64,000 bases of DNA from SLDF01 sp964537925 (GTDB taxonomy: Bacteria > Bacteroidota > Bacteroidia > Chitinophagales > Saprospiraceae), in NCBI GenBank assembly GCA_964537925.1, contig CAZICV010000008.1, positions 1 to 64,000 on the forward strand, in the 5' to 3' direction. A program made the position numbers and the translations under genes. Below, piece after piece: positions 1 to 7,526 of the stretch. Each line of letters opens with the position of its first letter. Positions within the stretch are counted from its first letter, which is position 1. A model generated the notes under the pieces. The model worked only from the letters and a program-made list of their open reading frames with translations, was not told the DNA's origin and did no database searches.

Positions 1-55
1 GAGCACACCCTTCACACGGGTGGGGTCGCAGGTTCAATCCCTGCCGCGCCCACCA
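1..55 (+). tRNA. tRNA-Val(CAC), 3' part, cut by window edge
   Basis: Only the end of the D arm onward is present. The anticodon stem CACCC/GGGTG encloses a seven-base loop with anticodon CAC at 13-15 (reads GTG, valine). The T stem GCAGG/CCTGC at 28-32 and 40-44 encloses a TTCAATC loop, and the acceptor strand ends in an encoded CCA at 53-55. The integrase gene ends two bases further on, so this is almost certainly the phage integration target. Confidence 0.9.
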
Positions 56-60
56 TCTAA
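6..60. other. probable attL (tRNA 3' end)
   Basis: A tyrosine integrase gene converges on a tRNA 3' end, the classical arrangement of a tRNA-integrated prophage. The crossover core should lie in the anticodon-to-CCA half of the tRNA. A second copy (attR) would be outside the window, so the exact core cannot be defined here. Confidence 0.65.
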
Positions 61-1298
61 GTCACTGTTTTTGTTAGGTTTTTTGACCTCTCCAAGACAG
101 CGAATGGATGGTTCCTTTGTCCGATGGTCCGCACATGGTCCGCACCATAGAATCGGGCCTGTCGCGCGGTTCGCACCCAAATGTCAGTGAGAGCCTTCAC
201 CACAAGGCCCATTTTCTCAGGACGATACTTGGCGTAAATCCGGGAGGTTTTAGCCAATCCGCGCTTGTCCTCCACGATGTGCCCAAGCATCTCACTGATC
301 TGGCGCTCGGGGACCCACTCCATCTCGTAGAGCCAAGTGGCGATGGTGTAGCGGATCGTCTTAGGCTGCACGTCATCCGATAAGTTGAGGACACGGCGCA
401 TGTTCCGCCAAGCCGTCTTATGGGATTTGACGGGTTTGCTCCCCTCCTTCGCCCATGCTCGGAGCACGACGCGTAAGGGACGGATAGCGGGGATGATCGC
501 GTTCCGCTTCTTGGTCTGAGGCGCGGCCTCAGGCTGAAGGTCAATCAGCTTACGGGTGTCGTCGTATTGAGTCCTCGGATCGAACTGTAGCGCCGCCATG
601 GGGCGCACGCTGGTTGCCATTTGGAGGGCGACGAAGCGGAAGAGGTCCTTGTTATGGAAAGCGTACCAGACGATGCGCGAAAGCTCATCTTCGGTCAGGA
701 TGCGATCCTTCGGCACCCCTCGATAGCGCTCCGGCACATCCTTGATCTTGGGCGCGACCGTGATTCGCATATTGTCTTCCGCGTGATAGACAGCGGCTCT
801 CACGTCATTGATGTTCCTCTGGACCGTCGCTCCTGACACGCCCTTGCTCTCGTAGGTGTAGGTCTTCCCGAACCACGGTACAGAGAAGGCGTGCTCGTTC
901 ATTCGCCACTCACGGAAGCGCTCGAACAATGCAGAGGTCAGGTCTGTGACGACCGCATGTGCGCCTGCCTCGTCCTGCAAGAGGAAGGCCAAGAACGTGT
1001 AGAGCGACCGGCGCGTCTGGTCGGAGTTGATGGTCTTTGTGCCCTTCTCCGTCCAGTATTTGACTAGGATGACGGCAACCGACGCATCGACAGGTTCCTG
1101 CCGCTCACCGCCTTTGAGCTTATCTACATGGGCGATAAGCGCAGACTTAGCCTGCTCTAGGTCGGACTTACGAGTGCTTCGATATATGAGAGATCGGTTG
1201 CGGCGGATCGCGATCTGCCAGATGTCCGGTGAGAGTCCGTCCTTCCGCTTGGCGAGCCAGAAGCCGCCATACTCGAACGGGGATTCAGTCCGGGACAT
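57..1298 (-). CDS. int: phage tyrosine integrase
   Basis: Site-specific tyrosine recombinase of 413 residues that would integrate and excise the phage at the adjacent tRNA-Val. The C-terminal catalytic domain shows Arg232 in SVRPMAA, the second Arg in KTIRYTIAT (about 316), the LGH motif (338-340) and the nucleophile Tyr355 (or Tyr358) in RIYAKY. The usual His of the HxxR box is replaced by Lys. The N-terminal half (about 70-175) is the SAM-like DNA-binding part. The ATG is preceded by AAGGAG. A small gene overlaps its 5' end, and its stop lies two bases from the tRNA. Confidence 0.95.
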   Translation of the reverse strand: MSRTESPFEYGGFWLAKRKDGLSPDIWQIAIRRNRSLIYRSTRKSDLEQAKSALIAHVDKLKGGERQEPVDASVAVILVKYWTEKGTKTINSDQTRRSLYTFLAFLLQDEAGAHAVVTDLTSALFERFREWRMNEHAFSVPWFGKTYTYESKGVSGATVQRNINDVRAAVYHAEDNMRITVAPKIKDVPERYRGVPKDRILTEDELSRIVWYAFHNKDLFRFVALQMATSVRPMAALQFDPRTQYDDTRKLIDLQPEAAPQTKKRNAIIPAIRPLRVVLRAWAKEGSKPVKSHKTAWRNMRRVLNLSDDVQPKTIRYTIATWLYEMEWVPERQISEMLGHIVEDKRGLAKTSRIYAKYRPEKMGLVVKALTDIWVRTARQARFYGADHVRTIGQRNHPFAVLERSKNLTKTVT

Positions 1299-1459
1299 AT
1301 GATGATCTCCTTCATACGGTCATTCACCGCTGAGGAGAGGTCAGTCAGGACGTTGGTGGTTGTCGCCAACAATCCGAGTTCCTCAGGGGTGAGCTTGATG
1401 CCTCTGCCTTTGAGGATAGATCGGGATATACGACTCTGCAAGTCGATTAGGTCGGCCAC
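1157..1459 (-). CDS. small helical protein upstream of and overlapping int
   Basis: GTG-start frame with AAGGAG eight bases upstream. The first 51 residues (LIDLQSRISRSILKGRGIKL..., ending DRMKEIII) look like a compact helical protein. The remaining half runs 142 bases into the integrase gene in another frame and has the composition of an out-of-frame translation. Position and size suggest an excisionase or integrase-coupled regulator, but no helix-turn-helix was recognised. The functional stop may have been lost. Confidence 0.5.
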   Translation of the reverse strand: MADLIDLQSRISRSILKGRGIKLTPEELGLLATTTNVLTDLSSAVNDRMKEIIICPGLNPRSSMAASGSPSGRTDSHRTSGRSRSAATDLSYIEALVSPT

Positions 1460-1511
1460 ACTGCAACTCCTTAGGCTGAGTGTTAGCCAAAATACCCATG
1501 ATGGTCAACAG

Positions 1512-1565
1512 GACTGGACGGCCTCGCGGTCGCGAGCGTCAACAAGAGGAGGGCAAGGCCGTCCA
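1512..1565. repeat. inverted repeat, stem CTGGACGGCCT
   Basis: Perfect 11-base arms CTGGACGGCCT and AGGCCGTCCAG are separated by about 30 bases, in the 200-base gap between two small leftward genes. A second short stem (GTGTGG/CCCACAC) lies about 70 bases further right. It could be a terminator without a U-run, or an integrase/excisionase arm site. Confidence 0.45.
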
Positions 1566-1664
1566 GCCTGTAACCGGATTGGGAAACGTCAGGGCTTGAT
1601 GGCCCCTGCCACCGTCTCCCTTGGGTGTGGCTTCCCCACACTGTCCGGTCAGCGATCTGAATCC

Positions 1665-1871
1665 CTATCTCAAGCCGCAGATGGTGCGATAGCTGAGATA
1701 CATCCGCCAATCGATCCGAGCCAGTTCCACGAGCGTTGGTAGGCGTTGGCCCTCCCACTCATACGCCTCGCCAGATGTCATTCGCGCCTTAAGGCTTCTA
1801 GCCTCTTCCAGCTTCGCCAGCGCAGTCTTCCGGTACTTGTTCCGGTAGTAGGAGTTGGCGTTGAACGACAT
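1665..1871 (-). CDS. hypothetical protein, 68 aa
   Basis: Basic, helical small protein with Tyr/Arg-rich N-terminus (NSYYRNKYRKTALAKLEEA). It starts just after the stop of the preceding gene, in a TGATAG-ATG junction, so it is probably translationally coupled. No clear Shine-Dalgarno is visible. No family recognised. Confidence 0.5.
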   Translation of the reverse strand: MSFNANSYYRNKYRKTALAKLEEARSLKARMTSGEAYEWEGQRLPTLVELARIDWRMYLSYRTICGLR

Positions 1872-1874
1872 CTA

Positions 1875-2204
1875 TCAGAATGCTCGTGCGGCAGGCGTCG
1901 CGATACGGCAAGTGCCTCGCTCTGGTGCGAGAGGCGCTCCGGTGAAGTCGGTCATCTGGCGTGTGATGGAAAGGTCCACACGGCTCAAAGTGAATCCGAT
2001 GAAGAACACGTTGTCGCCCGTAAAGCGCGCCGGACGGCGCTGCGGACCTGAGCGCGGGTTATCGTAATCTACCTGTCCCGTGCTCTCGTTCAGAGTGATC
2101 TCCCATGGGATCGTCTTGTTGTTCTGAACGATGTCGCACTTCAGATAGACCAGCCCTTGAGGAGCCGCCGCCTGCGCGAGAAAAAGTGCTGCAATTCCAA
2201 TCAT
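1875..2204 (-). CDS. small secreted or periplasmic hypothetical protein
   Basis: Starting at the ATG behind GGAGGG, the protein begins with a hydrophobic signal-like stretch MIGIAALFLAQAAA, followed by a soluble domain with two Cys residues (YLKCDIV and GTCRIA) that may form a disulphide. Length 109 residues. Upstream neighbour ends two bases before the start. Export is inferred from the N-terminus only; no family recognised. Confidence 0.6.
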   Translation of the reverse strand: MIGIAALFLAQAAAPQGLVYLKCDIVQNNKTIPWEITLNESTGQVDYDNPRSGPQRRPARFTGDNVFFIGFTLSRVDLSITRQMTDFTGAPLAPERGTCRIATPAARAF

Positions 2205-2205
2205 A

Positions 2206-2505
2206 TCACCCTCCTTGCGAAACTCGCTCACCTAGGCTTTCGTAGAATTCCTCAACACGGAGGTCCACGGGATCGGTGAGCGGCGCGTAATACGAGTCTC
2301 CGTAGTAGCCAAGGTTCTCAACCACGAGGTCGAGGATTGCCTTCGGCTCCAATGGCGTCTCACGGCACTTGATAGCGTGAAGGGCGTTACCAGAGGGTTT
2401 CCCTTCATACGTGGCGTCGCACCAGAGCTTCCATTGCGCATCCCGCGCTTCGCGGCGAAGAGCCCTCAGGTCTTCCTTCGTCTTCTTGGTTCTTAACGTG
2501 CGCAT
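2206..2505 (-). CDS. hypothetical protein, 99 aa
   Basis: Basic N-terminus (RTLRTKKTKEDLRALRREAR) followed by an acidic C-terminal half. First gene of a short operon behind the cassette promoter at 2519-2558; its AAGGAG Shine-Dalgarno is part of that cassette. No recognised domain. Confidence 0.7.
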   Translation of the reverse strand: MRTLRTKKTKEDLRALRREARDAQWKLWCDATYEGKPSGNALHAIKCRETPLEPKAILDLVVENLGYYGDSYYAPLTDPVDLRVEEFYESLGERVSQGG

Positions 2506-2518
2506 GGACTGCTCCTTG

Positions 2519-2558
2519 TTGACACCCGAGTCGTAGGACTATTTGTCCCATCCGTCAA
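2519..2558 (-). promoter_or_regulatory. cassette promoter P1 (TTGAC-N30-GTCAA)
   Basis: Read leftward: TTGACG, 17 bases, TACGAC as a -10 candidate, then GTCAACAAGGAG leading to the ATG at 2505. The spacing from TTGAC to GTCAA is 30 bases, as in the other copies. Confidence 0.7.
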
Positions 2559-2908
2559 GAGGGTAAGTGGTCTACCTCCACCCCGATCATCTCCAACAGG
2601 TTAGCGCACTGGCGTAGCGCAGCCATCTGCTTGATCTTGTGCGCCTTGGACGCCTTCGACTGACCAGCGTAGGGTTCCAGCCAGTCGCTCTTCTCGATGC
2701 TCGCCTTGAGGATCGCCCGGTCGATAGGCGATAGTGGATCGGGCACCATGCGTTGTTCCATGAGGTCCGTCAGGACCATTGCCCGTTCGCAAAGCTCGTC
2801 GCAGGGGAACTCACCCTGCAACGTGCGGATGACGCGAGGATAGTCCGACAGGAAGTCGAGGAAGGCTTCCCGCTCGATGGACTTCATGGGTAACTGGAGA
2901 GCGCTCAT
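2555..2908 (-). CDS. hypothetical protein, 117 aa
   Basis: Helical soluble protein (EREAFLDFLSDYPRVIRTLQ near the N-terminus, KASKAHKIKQMAALRQCANL near the end). The start is set by an ATGA overlap with the stop of the preceding gene; a longer upstream frame overlaps that gene and is rejected. No family recognised. Confidence 0.65.
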   Translation of the reverse strand: MSALQLPMKSIEREAFLDFLSDYPRVIRTLQGEFPCDELCERAMVLTDLMEQRMVPDPLSPIDRAILKASIEKSDWLEPYAGQSKASKAHKIKQMAALRQCANLLEMIGVEVDHLPS

Positions 2909-3324
2909 TGCTTGCGCTTCGTCATCTTCGCTCGGAGACGCTCCTTGATCTCCAAGACAGCAGGTAGATTGTTGACCTCGATCTGCGCGGCATGGATCGA
3001 GCGCGCTTCGAGCGGAAACATCTCGGTACGCGTCCCGTCGCCTTCCCGCGTTGCCTTGATGTAAAAGTACGGTTCCTTGGTGACGCCCCACAGCGCCAAC
3101 GCCGCCGCGCCGGTCAGGGTTTCGTTCTTCGTCACGATCCCCTCAGTCACAGCAGCTTCCAAAGCGCCTCGGGCGTTCATGGGCTGCATCACCATCGCAG
3201 CCATCTGCAATTTCACCGCTTCCTTATCGAGATGATCGTTGCGCACGACATAGAAGCCTTGAAACTCGTCAAGATGTGCGAGGACTACCGCTCCGTAGCC
3301 GATGGTGCCTTCAGGGATGCTCAT
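2905..3324 (-). CDS. hypothetical protein, 139 aa
   Basis: Mixed alpha/beta soluble protein with a lysine/arginine-rich tail (KERLRAKMTKRKQ). Start chosen at the ATG (MSIPEGTIGYG) that overlaps the preceding stop by four bases. Part of the leftward operon beginning near 4151. No family recognised. Confidence 0.65.
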   Translation of the reverse strand: MSIPEGTIGYGAVVLAHLDEFQGFYVVRNDHLDKEAVKLQMAAMVMQPMNARGALEAAVTEGIVTKNETLTGAAALALWGVTKEPYFYIKATREGDGTRTEMFPLEARSIHAAQIEVNNLPAVLEIKERLRAKMTKRKQ

Positions 3325-3515
3325 GTGTTTCCTGCCAATTTGTTGTATCGGTCCAACCACCACTGTCCCTTGGCATAGAGACGTTCGGCTTTGACAGTGT
3401 TTCCTCGCTCAGCGGCTTCGTTCGCGTCGGCAAGGTAGCGACTGCCCTCTATCTCGGCTTCGAGCTTAGGGTCCCAATCGTTGCAGCGACCGAGGCGAGT
3501 GATGCACTTAGGCAA
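3321..3515 (-). CDS. hypothetical protein, 64 aa, TTG start
   Basis: The likely start is a TTG with GGAG nine bases upstream, inside the end of the preceding small gene. The product begins MPKCITRLGRCNDWD and is acidic-helical afterwards, ending in a Trp/Lys-rich tail. The frame further upstream translates as out-of-frame sequence. Ends in an ATGA overlap with the next gene. Confidence 0.55.
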   Translation of the reverse strand: MPKCITRLGRCNDWDPKLEAEIEGSRYLADANEAAERGNTVKAERLYAKGQWWLDRYNKLAGNT

Positions 3516-3654
3516 AGAGATCGACTCCGCCGTTGAGCATAGTGCAAATGCGCTCTGCCAGATGCTCAAACTCGATAGCCGAGCCATGGAAGGCATAATA
3601 GCCGTCTTCATCGCGGAAGATAGCGATGGCCTTGTAGGTTTCGATTTTGCTCAC
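3508..3654 (-). CDS. hypothetical protein, 48 aa, GTG start
   Basis: A 48-residue frame (MSKIETYKAIAIFRDEDG at the start) begins with a GTGA overlap on the stop of the larger upstream gene and ends eight bases inside the next. Its composition (beta-hairpin-like start, amphipathic helix EFEHLAERICTML) is protein-like. The overlaps on both sides support it as real. Confidence 0.6.
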   Translation of the reverse strand: MSKIETYKAIAIFRDEDGYYAFHGSAIEFEHLAERICTMLNGGVDLFA

Positions 3655-4151
3655 GTCTTGATCCTTTCCTCAGTGACATAGTCCGACGCGCAGCCTGAGA
3701 GGCCGTTGCCGCTCCCTGCGATAGTCGCACGAGCCGGGAACCAGCGCTGCTCCTCGTGGAGGTCAAGCTGCTTCTGGATACGGCTGTTCATACCAGCCGG
3801 GACCCACTTGCGTCCGAGACGGTCAGCAAGGGCCGCAGGGAGCTTCCAGCTACGCGAGCGGGTGGGCACGCCATTAAAACTGTTCTCGAAGGTGAAGACG
3901 CGATCCGCGACCACATTCCCTTCGGCGTCGCAAAGGACCGGGAACTGCGCGCAACCGCCGTTGCGGAGGATTTCGATCTCTTTCTCCATCTTGCGGGCCG
4001 TCATGGTGGCCACCCACTGCGACAGGAAGCCACCCATGCCGCAGCGCTGGTAGCTTACCTCAGCGCGCTCATGACGGCGCTGAGCCTCGACCGTGAGGCG
4101 CTCGATCTCCGCGATCTGAGCTTCGGTCGGCTTAGGTGCTTCGGTGAACAT
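3651..4151 (-). CDS. hypothetical protein, 166 aa
   Basis: N-terminal helical region (EAQIAEIERLTVEAQRRHERAE) then a Cys-containing region with CGMGG and GGCAQFPVLC, and a beta-rich C-terminus. AGGAGG Shine-Dalgarno seven bases from the ATG. First gene after cassette promoter P2. No family recognised. Confidence 0.7.
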   Translation of the reverse strand: MFTEAPKPTEAQIAEIERLTVEAQRRHERAEVSYQRCGMGGFLSQWVATMTARKMEKEIEILRNGGCAQFPVLCDAEGNVVADRVFTFENSFNGVPTRSRSWKLPAALADRLGRKWVPAGMNSRIQKQLDLHEEQRWFPARATIAGSGNGLSGCASDYVTEERIKT

Positions 4152-4210
4152 CGTAACCTCCTAGTTGAAGCCTAATGGCTTAACTCAGGAGCACAAAAGC
4201 GCTCCCCCTG

Positions 4211-4251
4211 TTGACACGAATCGTGATAGGACAATTTATCCGATGAGTCAA
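4211..4251 (-). promoter_or_regulatory. cassette promoter P2 (TTGAC-N31-GTCAA)
   Basis: Leftward TTGACT, 17 bases, TATCAC, then GATTCGTGTCAACAG. It contains the internal dyad GGATAAATTGTCC shared with P1, P3 and P4. It drives the operon starting at 4151 with a longer leader than the other copies. Confidence 0.7.
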
Positions 4252-4259
4252 CAGGAGGA

Positions 4260-4664
4260 TCATCCCCAACCTGAAATTTGATCCTTGAGAGGAACGGTTG
4301 GGTTGTAGAAGACGCGCTGGATACCTGCTTTGCGAGCGCGGCGCGTCATATCACTGGTGCCGGCACCTCCGGGGAAGACCAAGAGGACTTCCATGTCCGG
4401 ATTCTCGTCGATCATTTCCTGATTGCGGATCGGACCAGCCGCCTCGCCATGAGTGTCCCAATCGGCCGGGAACTCGCGAACGTCCAGCCCTACCCGCTGT
4501 GCCCATCGATAGCAGAACAGGTCCACACCGCTCGTAGCCATGCCGTTGACCATGGTTCTCAGTGGACCAGATTGAACCATAAAATCCGTCAGGTTGTCCC
4601 AAACGAACTTCTCGTCCTTGAACAATCGTCCGCCCGTGACGCCAAATACGACTCCCTCAGTCAT
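4260..4664 (-). CDS. YspA/cpYpsA-type SLOG-fold protein (DUF2493-like)
   Basis: Rossmann-like SLOG domain of 134 residues. The diagnostic pieces are the N-terminal strand with GVTGGR (8-13), the GPIRNQEMI segment and the glycine-rich FPGGAGTSDM loop. SLOG proteins bind nucleotide-derived ligands and are common in phage and conflict-related loci; the ligand cannot be told here. Start set by overlap with the upstream stop. Last gene of its transcription unit. Confidence 0.8.
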   Translation of the reverse strand: MTEGVVFGVTGGRLFKDEKFVWDNLTDFMVQSGPLRTMVNGMATSGVDLFCYRWAQRVGLDVREFPADWDTHGEAAGPIRNQEMIDENPDMEVLLVFPGGAGTSDMTRRARKAGIQRVFYNPTVPLKDQISGWG

Positions 4665-5163
4665 GATGGCAGGTGCACCATCGCCACGCTGCTGGCGACT
4701 CCGCCGCACAGGCCAACACGCCGCTCTCAGCGGGATACGACGACAGTCTTATTGAGCAGCCAAGGTAGGTGCCTTGCAGGAAGGCTTCGAACGTGGGTAC
4801 AGGTCCCGCGCCGAACATGAGACGCATCCACTCCTCTCGCTGGATTTCACGAAAGAGACCACGCGCGAACATATCGGTCATGACGAGCTTGACCGGCACT
4901 TTCTTCTGCCCAAGCAAGCAATCCATCGCCAGTTCGACCGCATCCCGGTAGGGCGTCGCCTCGCGATAGGGCAGCGGCTTCACCCGGTCGATGACCGCTT
5001 GCGTCGCGTCACGGTGCGCCCAATTGGCTACCGCCTTCGACGTGCCTTCCGGCGTGTCCTTCGCCTTATGAAGCTCGCCGTAGTTGTCGAAGATCGCTGC
5101 ATTGGACGCAAGCGTCTGCATCATGGACTCGAAGGTCTCTTCATCCAGCAGGATCATCCCCAT
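4657..5163 (-). CDS. hypothetical protein, 168 aa
   Basis: N-terminal helical domain (EETFESMMQTLASNAAIFDNY) and a C-terminus rich in Cys, His and Trp (RWCTCHHD). The pattern MILLDEETFE suggests a soluble alpha-helical phage protein. Its end overlaps the SLOG gene by eight bases, so the two are probably co-translated. No family recognised. Confidence 0.65.
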   Translation of the reverse strand: MGMILLDEETFESMMQTLASNAAIFDNYGELHKAKDTPEGTSKAVANWAHRDATQAVIDRVKPLPYREATPYRDAVELAMDCLLGQKKVPVKLVMTDMFARGLFREIQREEWMRLMFGAGPVPTFEAFLQGTYLGCSIRLSSYPAESGVLACAAESPAAWRWCTCHHD

Positions 5164-5164
5164 C

Positions 5165-5653
5165 TCAGCGTCCGAGATACCGAGCGGCGCTTGTGGGATT
5201 GGCTCCCCGCGTCTTCCGCTTCTCAGGCATCTGCTCGACGACTGGCGCAGGCTTGGCCTTGATTACCTCGACACGGCATTCGTCGAAGAACAGGGCGTCG
5301 ATCAGCTTACCGTCCTTGCCAATGCCGGGATCGATGGCGATCCGCAGGTAACCATACAAGGGCGCGAGGATCAGCGTGGCGTGGCCCTTGTAGCCTGTTA
5401 GGACATCCTTGACCTCATTGCCAAGCTGGACGTGGCACTCGGAGATGTCAGGAGCACGTCCGTTTTCCGACGCCTCCACCAGTTCGTAGCGCTCCTCAGG
5501 GTAGTAGAGCGTCTTGATGTCACCGTTCTCGGGAGGAAGCTCGATCTCGCAGTAGTGACAACCTGAGAGGTGGAAGGTGTAGCTGGTGATCGTGCCCTGC
5601 AGGCCAGTGATCGTATCTTTCACCTTGTCACCAAGGTTAAACTTCGTCGTCAT
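5165..5653 (-). CDS. two-repeat SH3/KOW-like protein
   Basis: Contains two copies of an SH3-like beta-barrel start: LGDKVKDTITGLQGTITS at about 7-24 and LGNEVKDVLTGYKGHAT at about 78-94. Such KVKD-TG-x-GT motifs occur in small phage and plasmid proteins that bind nucleic acid or partner proteins. A basic, Pro-rich tail follows. The molecular role is unknown; the internal duplication is directly visible. Confidence 0.7.
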   Translation of the reverse strand: MTTKFNLGDKVKDTITGLQGTITSYTFHLSGCHYCEIELPPENGDIKTLYYPEERYELVEASENGRAPDISECHVQLGNEVKDVLTGYKGHATLILAPLYGYLRIAIDPGIGKDGKLIDALFFDECRVEVIKAKPAPVVEQMPEKRKTRGANPTSAARYLGR

Positions 5654-6090
5654 TTACCGTACTCCCGCTCTGATTGGATGATCCGGACAAGAGGCTCAAG
5701 ATAACGCGCCACTTCGTTGAATACGTGCGGTGGCAGCATCTCTACCATGTCTTCAACGATGTTGATGATTTCACCAAACCCATAGTAATCATGCAGGGGA
5801 TGATCTGGATTTATCTTGTCAGAACCGGGAAGGAACTTTTCGAATACTCGAATTGCTACGTCATGCGTACAGGGTTGACCCTGCGCGAACACTTCCCAAT
5901 CCTCTGGCGCAAGAGAACGCTCACGGTCCCCTGTGCTGAAATGGCGGGCGACCTTGTAGCAGCGGATGAGGTTGTATTCGTCGAGAACAAGCGGGAAGAG
6001 CTTGTAGTCCCGGAAGACACCTGCCCGAGCCGCCTTGTAAAGCCTGTTCGCCTCCCGCATCGTTGCGGGAGCTATCCGTTCATCAACCAC
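5650..6090 (-). CDS. hypothetical protein, 146 aa, GTG start
   Basis: Mostly alpha-helical (MREANRLYKAARAGVFRDYK, NEVARYLEPLVRIIQSE). The GTG at 6090 has GGAG seven bases upstream and overlaps the end of the small membrane gene; an ATG ten codons later is the alternative. No family recognised. Confidence 0.65.
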   Translation of the reverse strand: MVDERIAPATMREANRLYKAARAGVFRDYKLFPLVLDEYNLIRCYKVARHFSTGDRERSLAPEDWEVFAQGQPCTHDVAIRVFEKFLPGSDKINPDHPLHDYYGFGEIINIVEDMVEMLPPHVFNEVARYLEPLVRIIQSEREYGK

Positions 6091-6203
6091 GCCAGAACTC
6101 CACAGCAGGTGAGTACGCCTGCAATGAGCAAGGCTTCGACGACAGGAGGCGGCGGAGGTGGAACACCCATCCAGCCAGCGATATTCGTCAAAGTCAGTGC
6201 CAT
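6072..6203 (-). CDS. 43-aa single-span membrane peptide
   Basis: A short frame starting ATG at 6203: N-terminal amphipathic part, a run of six prolines, then a hydrophobic segment VVEALLIAGVLTCCGVLAWL that could span the membrane. First gene after the promoter-like sequence at 6232-6261. It overlaps the next gene by 19 bases. Too small to assign; a holin-like or membrane-perturbing role is only a possibility. Confidence 0.5.
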   Translation of the reverse strand: MALTLTNIAGWMGVPPPPPPVVEALLIAGVLTCCGVLAWLMNG

Positions 6204-6231
6204 ATGTCGCTTCTGATATACTTCGAGTCGA

Positions 6232-6261
6232 TTTTTACTAACACATAGGCACGCGAGTCAA
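6232..6261 (-). promoter_or_regulatory. leftward promoter P6
   Basis: TTGACT on the minus strand at 6256-6261, followed 17-18 bases later by GTAAAAA. The -10 overlaps a TTCGAGTCGATTTTTACTA element whose relatives lie at 15687 and 22385, suggesting operator control. Confidence 0.5.
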
Positions 6262-6278
6262 GCGCCTTGTGCGCTTCC

Positions 6279-6533
6279 CTAAGCGAGTTTCTCGTGCCGA
6301 AAGCCCTTAACTCGATCTGACGCAGGGAACGCGGTTGTGCGGTAGCGCTTGTTCCATTCAGTGCGTCCGGCCAGCGCGAGATCAACCGGCGCATTGTGGT
6401 ATTTTGCGTAATTACCTGCCTTCGTCAGCGCGGCTGATTCCGAGGAGCACTCCTCGACCCGGACGACTACCTCGTGTGGCGCTTGGAGATCGTCCTTATT
6501 GGGCAGGTAGATGCGAAACTCGTACTTGGTCAC
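6279..6533 (-). CDS. hypothetical protein, paralogue A
   Basis: GTG start in a GTGA overlap with the preceding stop. The product of 84 residues has the block KAGNYAKYHNAPVDLALAG, followed by a WN-RY-TTA segment and a KGF tail, shared with the gene at 7014-7286. They are paralogues bracketing the gene at 6530-7021. Small alpha/beta domain of unknown role. Confidence 0.65.
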   Translation of the reverse strand: MTKYEFRIYLPNKDDLQAPHEVVVRVEECSSESAALTKAGNYAKYHNAPVDLALAGRTEWNKRYRTTAFPASDRVKGFRHEKLA

Positions 6534-7021
6534 GCCGCTTCTACTCGGCTCGGGATGATGTTGATGAAGTTCGTCGCGTCCGTCTTGTTGAGTAGTCGCG
6601 GCATATTCACCTGAAAGGCGCTCTCGGGGAGGTTCTCGTTCAGCCACTTATCGATCATGTCGTAATCCACGACTACGCTGGTGGCGTACCAGAACAGGAG
6701 CTTGTTCCCGTCCACGGTCGAAGTGAGCAGACTGATCGCCACAGGGCGTCCGTCAAGATGACCTACGGTACAGCCGTAGCCGCTACTATTCCCATTCCAC
6801 TCGAAGGTGCGGGAGCCGTTGCGGCCATGCCTAGAGGCATCGGTGGCGAAGCGTTCCCATAGCGAGTGATACTCGAAGGTGCGGGAGCCGTTGCGGCCAT
6901 GCCTAGAGGCATCGGTGGCGAAGCGTTCCCATAGCGAGTGATACTCGAAGGAGTTGGCTTCGACGACACCGACGACGCCTTCGAGATATTCTTTGATCTG
7001 GTCGCTTACCATATCAGCCAT
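6530..7021 (-). CDS. hypothetical protein with exact tandem duplication
   Basis: The protein contains a perfect 24-residue tandem repeat (unit begins EYHSLWERFATDASRHGRNG) encoded by two 72-base copies at about 6799-6942. The rest is a small alpha/beta domain (VGHLDGRPVAISLLTSTVDG). The perfect copies indicate a recent duplication. Start chosen at the ATG overlapping the upstream stop; a TTG four codons earlier is possible. No family recognised. Confidence 0.65.
   Translation of the reverse strand: MADMVSDQIKEYLEGVVGVVEANSFEYHSLWERFATDASRHGRNGSRTFEYHSLWERFATDASRHGRNGSRTFEWNGNSSGYGCTVGHLDGRPVAISLLTSTVDGNKLLFWYATSVVVDYDMIDKWLNENLPESAFQVNMPRLLNKTDATNFINIIPSRVEAA
6799..6942. repeat. 72-bp perfect tandem duplication
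   Basis: Two adjacent identical 72-base units inside the coding gene, in frame. Likely slipped-strand or unequal recombination event; may also be an assembly-sensitive spot. Confidence 0.85.
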
Positions 7022-7286
7022 CCAATCGCTCAAAGGAGAAACCCTTCTTGTGGTATTCGGACGGCCGCGCGGTCGTCAGATAACGCTCGTTCCACGGCTC
7101 GTTGCCAGCATAAGCCAGATCGACCGGGCCGTTGTGCTTCTTGGCGAGGCTCCCGGCCTTGGACTTGGCCGAGGCGACATCGCGGCAGTCCGCCCATTCG
7201 GTGAACTCGGCGGAGATATTCATCGCGCCGTTCTCGTCGGCAGGGTAGACGTGGAACTCGAATGAATGTGTGCGAACTACGGTCAT
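7014..7286 (-). CDS. hypothetical protein, paralogue B
   Basis: Ninety residues, ATG preceded by GAGGAG. Carries the same core (KAGSLAKKHNGPVDLAYAG, then WNERYLTTA and KKGFSFERL) as the gene at 6279-6533, so the two arose by duplication. The first half differs. Small beta/alpha fold; function unknown. Confidence 0.65.
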   Translation of the reverse strand: MTVVRTHSFEFHVYPADENGAMNISAEFTEWADCRDVASAKSKAGSLAKKHNGPVDLAYAGNEPWNERYLTTARPSEYHKKGFSFERLDG

Positions 7287-7297
7287 CTCGATTCTCC

Positions 7298-7525
7298 TCA
7301 TACCTCCAGCGCGGCTTGGCGAGCCTGCTCGCGCGAGAAACCAGCAAGCAGCGCAGCGCAGTACGCGTCGGCTTCAGCCTTCCCACTCCAATGGTAGGTG
7401 GGAACAAACTCGCCTTGATGTTGCCCTTGGCTTCCTTCGTAGGTGTAACCGACAGTCCACCAATCAACAGGGTTCTCGCACGGACGTACTCCCCATTGGC
7501 GATGCGCTTCATCCTCGCGACTCAT
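7298..7525 (-). CDS. hypothetical protein, 75 aa
   Basis: Starts MSREDEAHRQWG behind GGGAGAG. Trp-rich centre (NPVDWWTVGYTYEG) and a C-terminal helix (EADAYCAALLAGFSREQAR) of a type common in small phage proteins. A longer upstream frame is rejected because it overlaps the neighbouring gene. Confidence 0.6.
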   Translation of the reverse strand: MSREDEAHRQWGVRPCENPVDWWTVGYTYEGSQGQHQGEFVPTYHWSGKAEADAYCAALLAGFSREQARQAALEV

Positions 7526-7526
7526 T

